Origin: Hyphomonas jannaschiana VP2
GTDB taxonomy: Bacteria; Pseudomonadota; Alphaproteobacteria; Caulobacterales; Hyphomonadaceae
DNA length: 64,000 bases
Direction: 5' to 3'
Assembly: GCF_000685215.1 (NCBI RefSeq)
Contig: NZ_ARYJ01000003.1
Coordinates: forward strand, 248,001-312,000
This document shows positions 55,624 through 64,000 of this stretch, one piece after another. The stretch's first letter is position 1. Every line of letters starts with the position of its first letter. Below the pieces are notes generated by a model that did not search any database, was not told the origin of the DNA, and was given only the letters and a program-made list of their open reading frames with translations. Made by a program: the position numbers and the translations under genes.

Positions 55624-57276
55624 ATGGCTTCGCAGACCCGGTTCCGGACTCTCCTTCTGGCCATTGCAGCCACAGCTCTTTCTGCCTGCGGCAATCCGGC
55701 GCCTGAAGTCTCGGCGCGGCCCCTGGTCGAACTCCGGCAGGGCGTGCTGGCGGGTGAATATGAAGGCAAACTCGATGTGTTTCGAGGCATCCCCTATGCG
55801 GCGCCTCCGGTCGGGAGCGCGCGATGGATCGCGCCCGGGCCGGCCCCCGCCTGGGAAGGCGTGCGTGATGCCTCGTCTTTCGGTCCGGCCTGCATCCAGC
55901 CACCGGTTCCCGAAACCAGCCTCTATTACGATCCGCCTACGGAAATTTCAGAGGACTGCCTCACCCTGAATGTGTGGGCTGGCGCCGATGCAGAGACAGC
56001 CCCGGTCATTGTATGGATCCATGGCGGATCCCTGCGGATCGGAAGTAGCGCTGAGCCGATGTATGACGGATCGGAATTTGCCGATCGCGGCGTCGTGTTC
56101 GTTTCGGTCAATTACCGCCTCGGCGTGCTGGGCTATCTGGCCCATGCAGATCTCAGCGCGGAAGCGCCTGACGGGGTATCCGGTAATTACGGCCTGCGCG
56201 ACCAGATCGCAGCGCTGCAATGGGTCCGGGACAATATCCACGCCTTTGGCGGCGATCCGGAGAATGTGACGATCATGGGGGAGTCGGCGGGTGCCCTCAG
56301 CGTCTCCTATCTCCTGACCAGTCCGCAGGCTGAAGGCCTTTTCCACAAGGCGATTATCGAGAGCCCCAATGCGCGGAATTTCCCGGAGCTCAAAACAGCG
56401 GCTTACGGCCTGCCATCGGCAGAAGCGACGGGGGCTTCAGTCTTTGAGAGCCTTGGCCTGGAAACGCTGGACGCTGCCCGCGCCATGGACGCTCAGGACC
56501 TGACCAACCGGGCGGGATTTTTCGCGCAGGGCACGATCGACGGCAAAGTGCTGCCGCTTCAGATTGTCGATGCTTTCGATACGGGCCGTTTCGCAAAAGT
56601 GCCCGTCCTCGCCGGGTTCAACAGCGGTGAAGTCCGCTCCCAGCGTGCCTTCGCGCCGCGCCCGCCGGATTCCGCCGAGACCTACGAAGCGGAGATCGCC
56701 GCGCGGTATGGCGACATGACGGAGGCGTTCCTCGACATATATCCCGCTGACGACCTGCAGGGATCGATCCTCGCCACGTTACGCGACGCGATCTATGGCT
56801 GGGCGGCTGAGCGGATCGTCCGGAAGGAAGCCGCAGCGGGACAGCCGGCGTTCATGTATGTCTTCGACTATTGCTACCCGGCTGCAGAGGCCGCGGATCT
56901 CTGTGCCTTCCATGCGAGTGAATTGCCGTTCGTGTTCGGCAATCTGGATTCGGAAATCCTGCCTCCGAACTGGCCCGTTCCGGACGGCGACCAGGATCGG
57001 GCCATCTCCGACACCCTGCTGGATTACTGGACGTCCTTCGCTGCAACAGGCCGGCCGGAGAGCGTCTATGGTCCGGTATGGTCATCCTATGATCAGGATC
57101 AGTCATACCTTGATATTGGTCAGACCCTGAGAAGTCGCACCGATCCCATGCCCGGAATGTTCGAACTGCACGAGCAACTGGTCGCCCAACGCAAGGCGGC
57201 CGGTGAGCCCTGGTTCCTGAATATCGGCCTGGGAGCGCAGCCCCTGAGGGATGCCGCAGGGGACGACGCAGAATAA
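55624..57276 (+). CDS. Carboxylesterase type B lipoprotein (paralogue of 52308-54017)
   Basis: The 550-residue protein starts at ATG 55624 after GGGGAG. It has a lipoprotein signal (LLLAIAATALSAC), the oxyanion IHGGSL, the nucleophile GESAGALS, Glu in GFNSGEV and His in FHASELPFVFG. It shares the order and spacing of motifs with the other esterase, so it is a tandem paralogue that may prefer another acyl or alcohol group. It ends 6 bases before the convergent propeller gene. Confidence 0.9.
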   Translation: MASQTRFRTLLLAIAATALSACGNPAPEVSARPLVELRQGVLAGEYEGKLDVFRGIPYAAPPVGSARWIAPGPAPAWEGVRDASSFGPACIQPPVPETSLYYDPPTEISEDCLTLNVWAGADAETAPVIVWIHGGSLRIGSSAEPMYDGSEFADRGVVFVSVNYRLGVLGYLAHADLSAEAPDGVSGNYGLRDQIAALQWVRDNIHAFGGDPENVTIMGESAGALSVSYLLTSPQAEGLFHKAIIESPNARNFPELKTAAYGLPSAEATGASVFESLGLETLDAARAMDAQDLTNRAGFFAQGTIDGKVLPLQIVDAFDTGRFAKVPVLAGFNSGEVRSQRAFAPRPPDSAETYEAEIAARYGDMTEAFLDIYPADDLQGSILATLRDAIYGWAAERIVRKEAAAGQPAFMYVFDYCYPAAEAADLCAFHASELPFVFGNLDSEILPPNWPVPDGDQDRAISDTLLDYWTSFAATGRPESVYGPVWSSYDQDQSYLDIGQTLRSRTDPMPGMFELHEQLVAQRKAAGEPWFLNIGLGAQPLRDAAGDDAE

Positions 57277-57282
57277 GAGAAC

Positions 57283-58896
57283 CTATTCGTGTTCGGTCTT
57301 GTTCGGCGCGGTGTAGGTGATCCCGGTATCGTAATGATCACGCCAGTTCCCGGGCGGTAAGGGCAGGGCCCGGCTGTCTTCGCTGCGAGCCGGAGTGAAC
57401 GCCTTCTGCGGCGCTGGCGTGCGCATCTGTTCCAGCCAGAAGACACCGTCATAAACACCGCTGTTCCCCCGCGTTGAAACGAGGTCGACGTCACCGTCGC
57501 CGTCCATGTCCCGCGGGATGAAACCGTCATACATGCCCCGCACGCGCCGGGAAATGTCGTGTCTTTTCCAGTCCTTACGTACGTTGCCGGGGTTCTCGAA
57601 CCAGGCGATGCGTCCCACGGTGGAGCTGGCCGTGACGCCGGGACTGTCCTCGGCGCGGGAGGCCCCTGAATAGGCCCCGGCGAGAATGTTGAGACCGGAA
57701 TACCCGCCTGTAATGGCGTCGAGGTCGCCGTCGCCATCGATGTCTGCCATCGCAATGCCTGCAATGAGATCCGGGAGGGTGTTGCCGATCCGGTAGAAGG
57801 TCCAGGGTTGGTCGAGGTTCTCCGGCTGTTTCAGCCAGCCGAGCCCGCCGATCATCGGGTTGCCGGATTCCTCTGGCGATGCTTCGTGAACCGACACGAT
57901 CAGGTCCTTGCGCCCGTCGCCATCAAGGTCTGCGAAAGCGGACTGAAAGGCATTGGACATACCGGTCCAGCCGGGCGGAACAGGAAAGCCTGCCGTGATC
58001 GCGATCGGGTGCGCTGTAACAGCGAGGCTGCCGTCCGGCAGTGTGCCGGTGTTTTCGAGGACCGCCATTTCCATCATCTGCCGCGCCGCGACCAGCACGT
58101 CCGGGTCGCCATCATTGTCGATGTCGACCGGCATGGCCGTATTCGGCACCACTTCCCATGACAGGGCCTGTTCCTGCCAGCTGTCCTGCTGCAGCGGGTC
58201 GCCATGTAGACGGAACAGGGATGTCGGGTGCGCCGCGCCTGGGTGGTTCGGGTCGAGAATGTCGGCTGTGCCCTTGTTGGCGGCAAGCACATCCAGCCGT
58301 CCGTCCCCATCCATATCCGTGATGAAAACACGCAGCCACGAACCGCGTCCCTCCGTGACTTGCGGAATGATGCGGTCCCATCTTGCCGAGCGGAAATCCT
58401 TGCCGGGGTTCTGGACATAGAGCAGATGCGCCTCTTCGCAGGCCGCGACGAGGTCTGGCCAGCCATCGCCGTCGATGTCTCCAATGGCAATATCCTCGAT
58501 GGCGCCGACTTCCGCGCCCTCCGCGACCGTGATGTTGATCCAGGTATCAGGATCGGCGGTTCCGAAGGCGATACGCAGATGGTTCGAGTCCTCGTGAACC
58601 GACACGATGTCGAGGTATCCGTCGCCGTCGAGATCCGCCATGGCAAGGCCGTCGCCGCCACGGATCGGAAGTCCGCCATTTACCTGCTCATCGTCGACCG
58701 TATGTTCCTGCCACGAAATATACCGGCCATCAGGTGCCTGCGCGTCGCTGGGTGTGTCGGCGACGGTCAGGATCGCAGGCGGCATGTCCGCCGGAGGAGG
58801 ACTGGTCGCTGACTGGCAGGCCGATGTCACCAGCACGGCGGAGCCGAGCAAAAGCGATCTGCGAAAGAGTGCGCGGGTGTCCGGTGTCTTCCTCAC
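57283..58896 (-). CDS. FG-GAP/VCBS-repeat beta-propeller lipoprotein
   Basis: The 537-residue protein has a lipoprotein signal (LLLGSAVLVTSAC) and then seven Ca2+-binding loops of the DxDxDG type: DLDGDGYLD, DIDGDGWPD, DMDGDGRLD, DIDNDGDPD, DLDGDGRKD, DIDGDGDLD and DMDGDGDVD. They are spaced as in a seven-bladed propeller. No catalytic motif is recognised. Propellers of this kind bind ligands or sugars. It overlaps the MFS gene by 4 bases and is translated with it. Confidence 0.88.
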   Translation of the reverse strand: MRKTPDTRALFRRSLLLGSAVLVTSACQSATSPPPADMPPAILTVADTPSDAQAPDGRYISWQEHTVDDEQVNGGLPIRGGDGLAMADLDGDGYLDIVSVHEDSNHLRIAFGTADPDTWINITVAEGAEVGAIEDIAIGDIDGDGWPDLVAACEEAHLLYVQNPGKDFRSARWDRIIPQVTEGRGSWLRVFITDMDGDGRLDVLAANKGTADILDPNHPGAAHPTSLFRLHGDPLQQDSWQEQALSWEVVPNTAMPVDIDNDGDPDVLVAARQMMEMAVLENTGTLPDGSLAVTAHPIAITAGFPVPPGWTGMSNAFQSAFADLDGDGRKDLIVSVHEASPEESGNPMIGGLGWLKQPENLDQPWTFYRIGNTLPDLIAGIAMADIDGDGDLDAITGGYSGLNILAGAYSGASRAEDSPGVTASSTVGRIAWFENPGNVRKDWKRHDISRRVRGMYDGFIPRDMDGDGDVDLVSTRGNSGVYDGVFWLEQMRTPAPQKAFTPARSEDSRALPLPPGNWRDHYDTGITYTAPNKTEHE

Positions 58897-60236
58897 AGTT
58901 CCAGCCTCTCAATGTCTGCCCGGATATTTCTTGCGGCGAGCACATAGTGCAGGCAAGCCCAGAGCGCGCCGATCACGCCGCAGATCAGCATGGCTGTCGC
59001 GAGTGGGGACCTGAAGCCGGAGGTCGCGAAAATATCGCTGAGCGTGCCCACGATCAGCGGGCCGAGGCCAAGGCCGATCAGGTTCAGGATGAAGAAGAGG
59101 ATGGCTGAGGTCAGGGCCCGCATCCGGGCGTTGACCAGGCTGTGCGAGACCGCAATGACCGCGCCAAGATAAGCGGCCGTCAGGAAGTGGAACGGCGCCG
59201 TCAGGATCAGTGCGACGAGAACAGAGTCCGACGTCAGCGCGACGAGCAGGACCGGGACGATCAGGAAGGTGAGGATGCCCGGTGTCCAGAGATACCAGCG
59301 AGCGTCGCGCGCCCCGAACTTGTCGGCCATCCAGCCGCCGAAGAAGGATCCCAGCGCACCGCCAATGCCGTTCGTCAGAGCCATCCAGGTGCCCACCGTG
59401 CTGAGGCTTAGCTCGAAGTTGCGCAGGAAGTAGGAGGGGAACCAGTTGCCGATGCCATAGATGAGGAAGGCCTGAAGGCTGGCCGCCATGGCGATGTGCC
59501 GGAAAGAAACCCGGGTCCAGAGGAGGCGGGCCACATCGAGCGCCGGCGGGGCCGCGATGCTCTTCTTTTCAGTGCCCTCGGACCAGCCCCGAATGGGTTC
59601 GCGGACCGTCAGCCGTACCACCAGCGCAATCACTATGCCGGGCAAGCCGACCACGAAGAAAGCGAGGCGCCAACCGAACGTTTCGGCAATCCGGCTGCCG
59701 AGGGCAAAGCCGATCAGGATGCCGATATAGATGCCGATGGAATAGACAGACAGCGCAAGGGCGCGGTTCTTCGGCTTGAAAATATCCGAAATCATGGAGT
59801 GGGCTGGCGGGCTGCCGCCTGCCTCGCCGACGCCGACGCCAATACGGGCCAGCAGGAGGTGTGTATAATTCCCGGCGAGACCACATATGGCCGTCATCGC
59901 ACTCCAGACGGTCAGTGCGAGTGCAATGATGTTGCGGCGGACTCCCTGATCCGCCCAACGGGCGATCGGGATACCGCAAATCACGTAGAAGAGCGCGAAG
60001 GCAAAGCCGGTCAGCAGGCCGAGTTGAGTGTCCGACAGGTTCAGTTCGGCCTTGATCGGCTCCTGCAGGATCACCAGCAGTTGCCGGTCCACGAAGTTGA
60101 GAACGTAAACGGTTGTCAGGATCAGAAGGACGTAAATCCGGTAAGGCCCGCTTGAGTAGGCGGTCCGTGGCTGATCCGTCGCTGGCTGTGGTCCGGGCGC
60201 GCCCGTCTGTGCGGACTGAATGTTTTCGGCCGTCAC
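58893..60236 (-). CDS. MFS transporter (spinster-like)
   Basis: The 447-residue protein has twelve membrane helices and the start VLNFVDRQLLVILQEPIKAELNLSDTQLGLL, typical of spinster-type MFS proteins. GxLADRxG-like GIPIARWADQG and GGSPPAHSMISDIFKPKNRALALS follow. GTG 60236 has GGGAGG before it. The probable operator is 184 bases further upstream. It may export or import the acid handled by the esterase operon; the direction is unknown. Confidence 0.9.
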   Translation of the reverse strand: MTAENIQSAQTGAPGPQPATDQPRTAYSSGPYRIYVLLILTTVYVLNFVDRQLLVILQEPIKAELNLSDTQLGLLTGFAFALFYVICGIPIARWADQGVRRNIIALALTVWSAMTAICGLAGNYTHLLLARIGVGVGEAGGSPPAHSMISDIFKPKNRALALSVYSIGIYIGILIGFALGSRIAETFGWRLAFFVVGLPGIVIALVVRLTVREPIRGWSEGTEKKSIAAPPALDVARLLWTRVSFRHIAMAASLQAFLIYGIGNWFPSYFLRNFELSLSTVGTWMALTNGIGGALGSFFGGWMADKFGARDARWYLWTPGILTFLIVPVLLVALTSDSVLVALILTAPFHFLTAAYLGAVIAVSHSLVNARMRALTSAILFFILNLIGLGLGPLIVGTLSDIFATSGFRSPLATAMLICGVIGALWACLHYVLAARNIRADIERLEL

Positions 60237-60700
60237 TTTTTCCTCCCATGTGGAATTTTTTGTGCGCCGCTTGCTGCGGCTGAAGAGTGCGAACGTGCAG
60301 GGTGTCTCCCGTGCGAGAAGGGGGCTTGCTTCGGCTGGGGGACAGGGGCCCCGGTTATCCGGAACGAGCGCAGGCGATGAGATAGGCGAGTCAAAAGGTT
60401 GCGGACGTGGTCGCAAGATATTCACTCAAAAGTGAGTGAAGTCAATCGTGACAGGAAGGCAGTCTTGTCTGCGATGGACAAGAGGCTGCCCTGCCGAGCT
60501 ACGGGCGGCTGGATAAGTTGTCTGTAAAGGCCCTGCAGGCGGTGCGCTGTCCGTGAGCCGCGGCATGGCTGTGGCGGCGCACGTTCCGAAAAGCTGTGAG
60601 GCGGTATGTCCATCCACCGTGTCAGCCCACCCTCAGCTGACCTGAGACGAAAGACAGCCTTACGAGGGGATCCCACGCTTCAGCTCAGGAAATCAAAGCC
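60237..60700. other. Intergenic stretch with the second ATTCAC palindrome
   Basis: The 464 bases between the MFS start and the metal-hydrolase stop have the palindrome at 60420-60437. Apart from it I see no gene or strong terminator. Confidence 0.6.
60420..60437. promoter_or_regulatory. TetR-type palindrome ATTCAC-N6-GTGAGT
   Basis: ATTCACTCAAAAGTGAGT is nearly the same as the site before the TonB gene at 49924. It also contains longer arms TTCACTC/GAGTGAA (60421-60440). It lies before the MFS-propeller operon. Confidence 0.7.
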
Positions 60701-61504
60701 TCAGTGCGCGAGGCCGTAGAGATCTATCGCACGGTCCAGAACGACGGTGTCGTCGATGTCATTCGGGTGGAAGTCCTTGCGGAAGAACTTCCAATAGTGC
60801 GTCCAGTTTCCGCGAATAAGGCCGCCGCGCGCAAAAAGAAAACGCATGGCCTGACCGACGGTGCGCCAGAATGGCGGTTTATCCCGCCGGTACATGTGCA
60901 GCAGGCTGCGCAATTGGTAGCGGACCAGAAACTCCCAGCTCATGAGCACCATGGCTTTGCGAAGCATGCCCTGAGTGCCGCCAGCCGCCTTATAGACGTC
61001 GAAGGCCACGGACTTGTGCTCGATCTCTTCGACAGCATGCCAGCGCCAGACCTGGGCGACATCCGAATTGGCGTTCTCGATCCAGCCGTCCTGTTTCAGC
61101 AACTGGCCTGCGATGGTCGCAGTGAGGTGTTCGTAGGCCACGGTCGTGGCCAGCCAGAATAACGGATCCATATCCTGAAGCGTTTTGGCGTCGCCGCGGA
61201 TCGCGCCTTCCAGATAGTCGAGGTCGTATCCTCTCAACTCGCAAAGACGTTCGTTGAACCGCTGATGCTCCCGGCGGTGAACATATTCCTGTGCCATGAA
61301 GCCGCGGACGGCCTCGCGCAAGGATTCATCCCTGACGCACGCCTCGTGCGCACGCACGCTGTCGATGAACGATTTTTCCCCATACGGAAAAAGGATCGAC
61401 ATCGAATTGAAGAAAGCCGTTCTGAACCAATCGTCATCATTCCACTCGGCTGCAAGCGCTGAACCGAGGTCAAAGCTTAAATTCCGTGGCTTGATCGAAG
61501 TCAT
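60701..61504 (-). CDS. Predicted metal-dependent hydrolase (PF10118 family)
   Basis: The 267-residue protein has the His/Glu-rich helical motifs AQEYVHRREHQRFNE and WHAVEEIEHKSVAFDVY that define the family, a di-metal helical bundle. The C-terminus (FFRKDFHPNDIDDTVVLDRAIDLYG) is also typical. ATG 61504 follows AGGAAGG. The substrate is unknown for the family. No neighbour overlaps it, so its regulation stands alone. Confidence 0.85.
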   Translation of the reverse strand: MTSIKPRNLSFDLGSALAAEWNDDDWFRTAFFNSMSILFPYGEKSFIDSVRAHEACVRDESLREAVRGFMAQEYVHRREHQRFNERLCELRGYDLDYLEGAIRGDAKTLQDMDPLFWLATTVAYEHLTATIAGQLLKQDGWIENANSDVAQVWRWHAVEEIEHKSVAFDVYKAAGGTQGMLRKAMVLMSWEFLVRYQLRSLLHMYRRDKPPFWRTVGQAMRFLFARGGLIRGNWTHYWKFFRKDFHPNDIDDTVVLDRAIDLYGLAH

Positions 61505-61599
61505 AATGGCCTTCCTCAAAAAAGTAGTAATAACTATCTTATTGGGCGCGCATGGTTTGTCAATCTTGGGAATCGTATTCCGGCGGATGGCAGAAGTGC

Positions 61600-62832
61600 C
61601 TAATTCAAAAGGTTCATCTCGGGATGGCGCCCCGAAATCCCATCGGCAATCATGCGCGCCGATCCGCAGGACATGGTCCAGCCGAGCGTTCCATGTCCGG
61701 TGTTCAGCCAGAGGTTCCGGTGCTTCGACCGGCCGACAAAGGGCACGCTGTCCGGCGTCATCGGGCGGTGCCCGCACCAGAAATTGCGTTCCTGCGTTTC
61801 GGCGAGTCCGGGGAACAGGCTGAACACGGAGCGCTCGAGTGTGCGCTGGCGTTTTGGATGGAGGCTGCGGTCGAACCCGGCAAGCTCGGCCATGCCACCG
61901 ACACGCACACGATCACCGAGACGCGTCGTTGCGACTTTGAACGTCTCGTCCAGCAAAGTCGATTGCGGTGCATACTGTTCATCCACGACCGGCAGCGTGA
62001 TGGAATAGCCCTTCACGGGATATATCGGCAGCCGGATGCCGACCTGACGCGTCAGCTGGGGCGACCAGCTGCCCCCGGCGAGCACAAACGCGTCCGCCTC
62101 CACGGCTTGCAAACCGATGTGTGCGGTGACGATGCCATCATGTTCGCTCAGGCCGTCCACCATCGTGTTCCATTGAAACTGTACGCCGCGCGCCTGCGCA
62201 ATCTCTGCCAGGGCGTTTGTGAACTTGAAGCAGTCACCCGTCTCGTCCCCCGGCAGGCGCAGGCCGCCGGTGATTGGTTCGGCGGCGCCGGCAAGGCCCG
62301 GTTCCGCCTGGCAGCAGCCCGCACGGTCCAGCAGCTCGAAAGTAATGCCGCTGGCTTTCAGGACTTCGATGTCACGGGCAGCCGTTTCGTATTGCTTCTG
62401 GGTACGGAATACCTGCAGCGTGCCTTGAGAGCGCTGGTCGTACTCGATGCCTTCCTCGGCCCGTAGTGACTGCAGCATGTCACGGCTGTATGTCGCCAGG
62501 CGCACCATCTTCGCCTTGTTTGCCGCATAGCGTTCAGAGGTGCAGTTGCGCAGCATGGCGAGCCCCCATGTCACCATGGCCGGGTCGATGCTTTGCAGGC
62601 GCAGGATCAGGGGCGCATGCTCCATGAACAGCCATTTCAGGGCTTTCGCAGGCACATCGGGTGATGCCCATGGGGCGGCATAGCCGGGCGAGATTTCGCC
62701 GGCATTGGCAAAGCTGGTTTCCTGCGCAGGCCCGGGCATGCGATCGATAACGGTCACCTCGTGGCCATCGCGCGCCGCATAATAGGCCGTGGTGATGCCC
62801 ACCACGCCGCCGCCAAGTACGACGACTTTCAT
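61600..62832 (-). CDS. dadA: D-amino-acid dehydrogenase (DadA)
   Basis: The 410-residue FAD protein begins [30 protein letters not shown] (GxGxxG). It has [35 protein letters not shown] and a late [21 protein letters not shown]-type motif. DadA oxidises D-alanine to pyruvate and ammonia in the membrane electron chain. It overlaps the alanine racemase stop by 4 bases (ATGA), giving the usual L-alanine catabolic pair. Confidence 0.93.
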   Translation of the reverse strand: [410 protein letters not shown]

Positions 62833-64000
62833 TCCGGTGTCTCCTCTGCGCCCGCGGGCGGCTCATGCAAATAGGTCCGGGCGAAACGGCGCCCGAGACC
62901 TGTCAGGATTTCATGGGGCGTTGTGGCCAGCAGCTGCGCGAGATCCGCAACCGACTGGTTCGGGCCGATCAGTTCGACTGTGTCACCGGGGCGGATCAGG
63001 TGGTCAGCAACGTCCGTTACATCGGCCGCGCAACTGTCCATCGACACCCGTCCGACCAGGGGCAGGCGATGACCGCGGAACCAGACGGCGCCGCCTTTGC
63101 CGCTGAGCGCCCGAGGCCAGCCATCGGCATAACCCGCGGAAATCGTCGCGATCCGCCGCGGACCCGGCGCGACATAGTCGAGGCCATAGCCGACGCCCGT
63201 GCCGGCTTCGATCCGGCGGATCTGGATGATGCGTGCCTCCAGCGAGACGGCAGGCTGCAGGTCAGCCCCCATGCCTGGGCCGGGCGCGACGCCATAGAGG
63301 GCAAGGCCGGGCCTGAGAACATGCCCCGCCGACGAGGGCAGGCTGAGCGTGGCGGCCGAATTTGCAATCGAGCAGGGGACGCCGGGCAGGCGGTTGGAGA
63401 AGTGCCGGAAGCGTTCGATCTGGCGGGCGTTCGCCGGGGCGTCCGGAGTGTCCGCGCAGGCCATGTGCGTCATCAGCAGGTGATGCGTCACTGATCCGGT
63501 ATAGTCCGGCATAGTCATGAGGTGGTCCAGTTCCGTCGCACTGAGACCCAGCCGGGACATGCCCGTGTCCACCTGAAGTGCCGCCGGAAGCGTCCGGCCC
63601 AGCTCGCGCGCCGTGGCCGCCCAGTCGAGGGCCTGCTCCAGCGTGTTCAGCACCGGAATGATCCGGGCCTCGGCACACAGCGCTTCGCTGCCCGGCGCCA
63701 GTCCGTTGAGCACATAGAGCGCGGCGCTGCCCGGCAGCAGGGATTTGAGAACAAGCGCTTCAGCCAGGTGGGCAACAAAGAACTCACGGCAGCCGATCTC
63801 TGCCAGCATCGGAGAAATCCGTTCTGCGCCAAGGCCGTAGGCGTTCGCCTTGACCACGGCGCCGACGCGTGATGCCGGGTGCATCCGGCCCAGCCTCTGC
63901 CAGTTTTCCGCAACAGCGCCGAGATCGACGATCAGCCGCCCGGCCTCATCCCTGCAGGGCGGTCGGTTCGAAACGGTCTGGTCAGGCAGGCAGGGGGCGG
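62829..64000 (-). CDS. alr: Alanine racemase (5' end beyond the window)
   Basis: The visible part is about 390 residues. It begins with the VDLGAVAENWQRL strand and the PLP Lys in VGAVVKANAYGLG. It continues to the catalytic Tyr region ATISAGYADGWPR and LVGRVSMDSCAADVTDV, and stops at TGA 62829-62831. Upstream of the first recognised strand the frame stays open to the edge, so the true start is probably just outside or very near position 64000. It interconverts L- and D-alanine and feeds DadA. The Alr fold is complete apart from the first residues. Confidence 0.9.
   Translation of the reverse strand, partial: APCLPDQTVSNRPPCRDEAGRLIVDLGAVAENWQRLGRMHPASRVGAVVKANAYGLGAERISPMLAEIGCREFFVAHLAEALVLKSLLPGSAALYVLNGLAPGSEALCAEARIIPVLNTLEQALDWAATARELGRTLPAALQVDTGMSRLGLSATELDHLMTMPDYTGSVTHHLLMTHMACADTPDAPANARQIERFRHFSNRLPGVPCSIANSAATLSLPSSAGHVLRPGLALYGVAPGPGMGADLQPAVSLEARIIQIRRIEAGTGVGYGLDYVAPGPRRIATISAGYADGWPRALSGKGGAVWFRGHRLPLVGRVSMDSCAADVTDVADHLIRPGDTVELIGPNQSVADLAQLLATTPHEILTGLGRRFARTYLHEPPAGAEETPE

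Noticed and set aside
61525-61545. CTAAC-type operator before the metal-dependent hydrolase (AGTAGTAATAACTATC)
   Set aside because: It lacks the GGCGCC/CCTAAC core and is explained by AT-rich promoter sequence.

Overview
The window is high-GC, densely packed bacterial DNA. It looks like an alphaproteobacterium, and I would guess an aquatic Hyphomonadaceae/Caulobacterales-type heterotroph. The support is indirect: three TonB-dependent outer-membrane receptors, many acyl-CoA and esterase genes, short gene overlaps and family-level resemblance. No rRNA, tRNA or CRISPR array was seen.

Region 1 (1-7333): the tail of an enolase-superfamily gene faces a tightly overlapped five-gene catabolic operon read on the minus strand: astC, astA, hglS, a D-2-hydroxyglutarate dehydrogenase-like gene, astD. 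A divergent Lrp/AsnC regulator lies upstream. The operon joins three enzymes of arginine succinylation with two enzymes of 2-oxoadipate/D-2-hydroxyglutarate metabolism. It has no AstB or AstE here. I infer a succinylated-lysine route, and this is my main candidate for an undescribed system.

Region 2 (7374-17110): an intact IS6-family element, a complete N-type ATPase operon (atpD-C-Q-R-B-E-F-A-G order), a stand-alone 3-hydroxyacyl-CoA dehydrogenase gene, an orphan IS right end and a decayed second IS6 copy in the same orientation. It resembles an old composite transposon.

Region 3 (17128-28432): an operon behind a TTAGAAC-GT-GTTCTAA palindrome encodes two small proteins, an N-acyl-D-amino-acid-deacylase-like amidohydrolase, an alpha/beta hydrolase, an FAD oxidoreductase and, last, a TetR regulator. 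It is followed on the minus strand by an acyl-CoA dehydrogenase, a TonB receptor and an acyl-CoA ligase.

Region 4 (28505-35013): a LuxR-type regulator, then a scar holding an IS6 fragment, an RNA-ligase-like gene and a scrap of a glycine C-acetyltransferase gene. After it come a Sel1-repeat protein, a two-component system and an internally deleted ferredoxin gene.

Region 5 (35253-48743): serine hydrolase, TonB receptor, 2-hydroxyacid dehydrogenase, alpha/beta hydrolase, MarR regulator, cupin, carboxymuconolactone-decarboxylase-family protein, GPH-type transporter, ABC exporter and SDR. Six copies of one 17-bp motif (consensus ATAAGGCGCCTAACTAA) sit in promoter positions across it, suggesting one regulon, probably under the MarR protein.

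Region 6 (48948-60437): a TetR gene, a TonB receptor, two paralogous carboxylesterase lipoproteins around an acyl-CoA synthetase, and a convergent MFS transporter plus beta-propeller lipoprotein pair. Near-identical palindromes lie before the receptor and before the transporter. Region 7 (60701-64000): a PF10118-type metal-dependent hydrolase and a dadA-alr alanine catabolism pair cut by the window edge.
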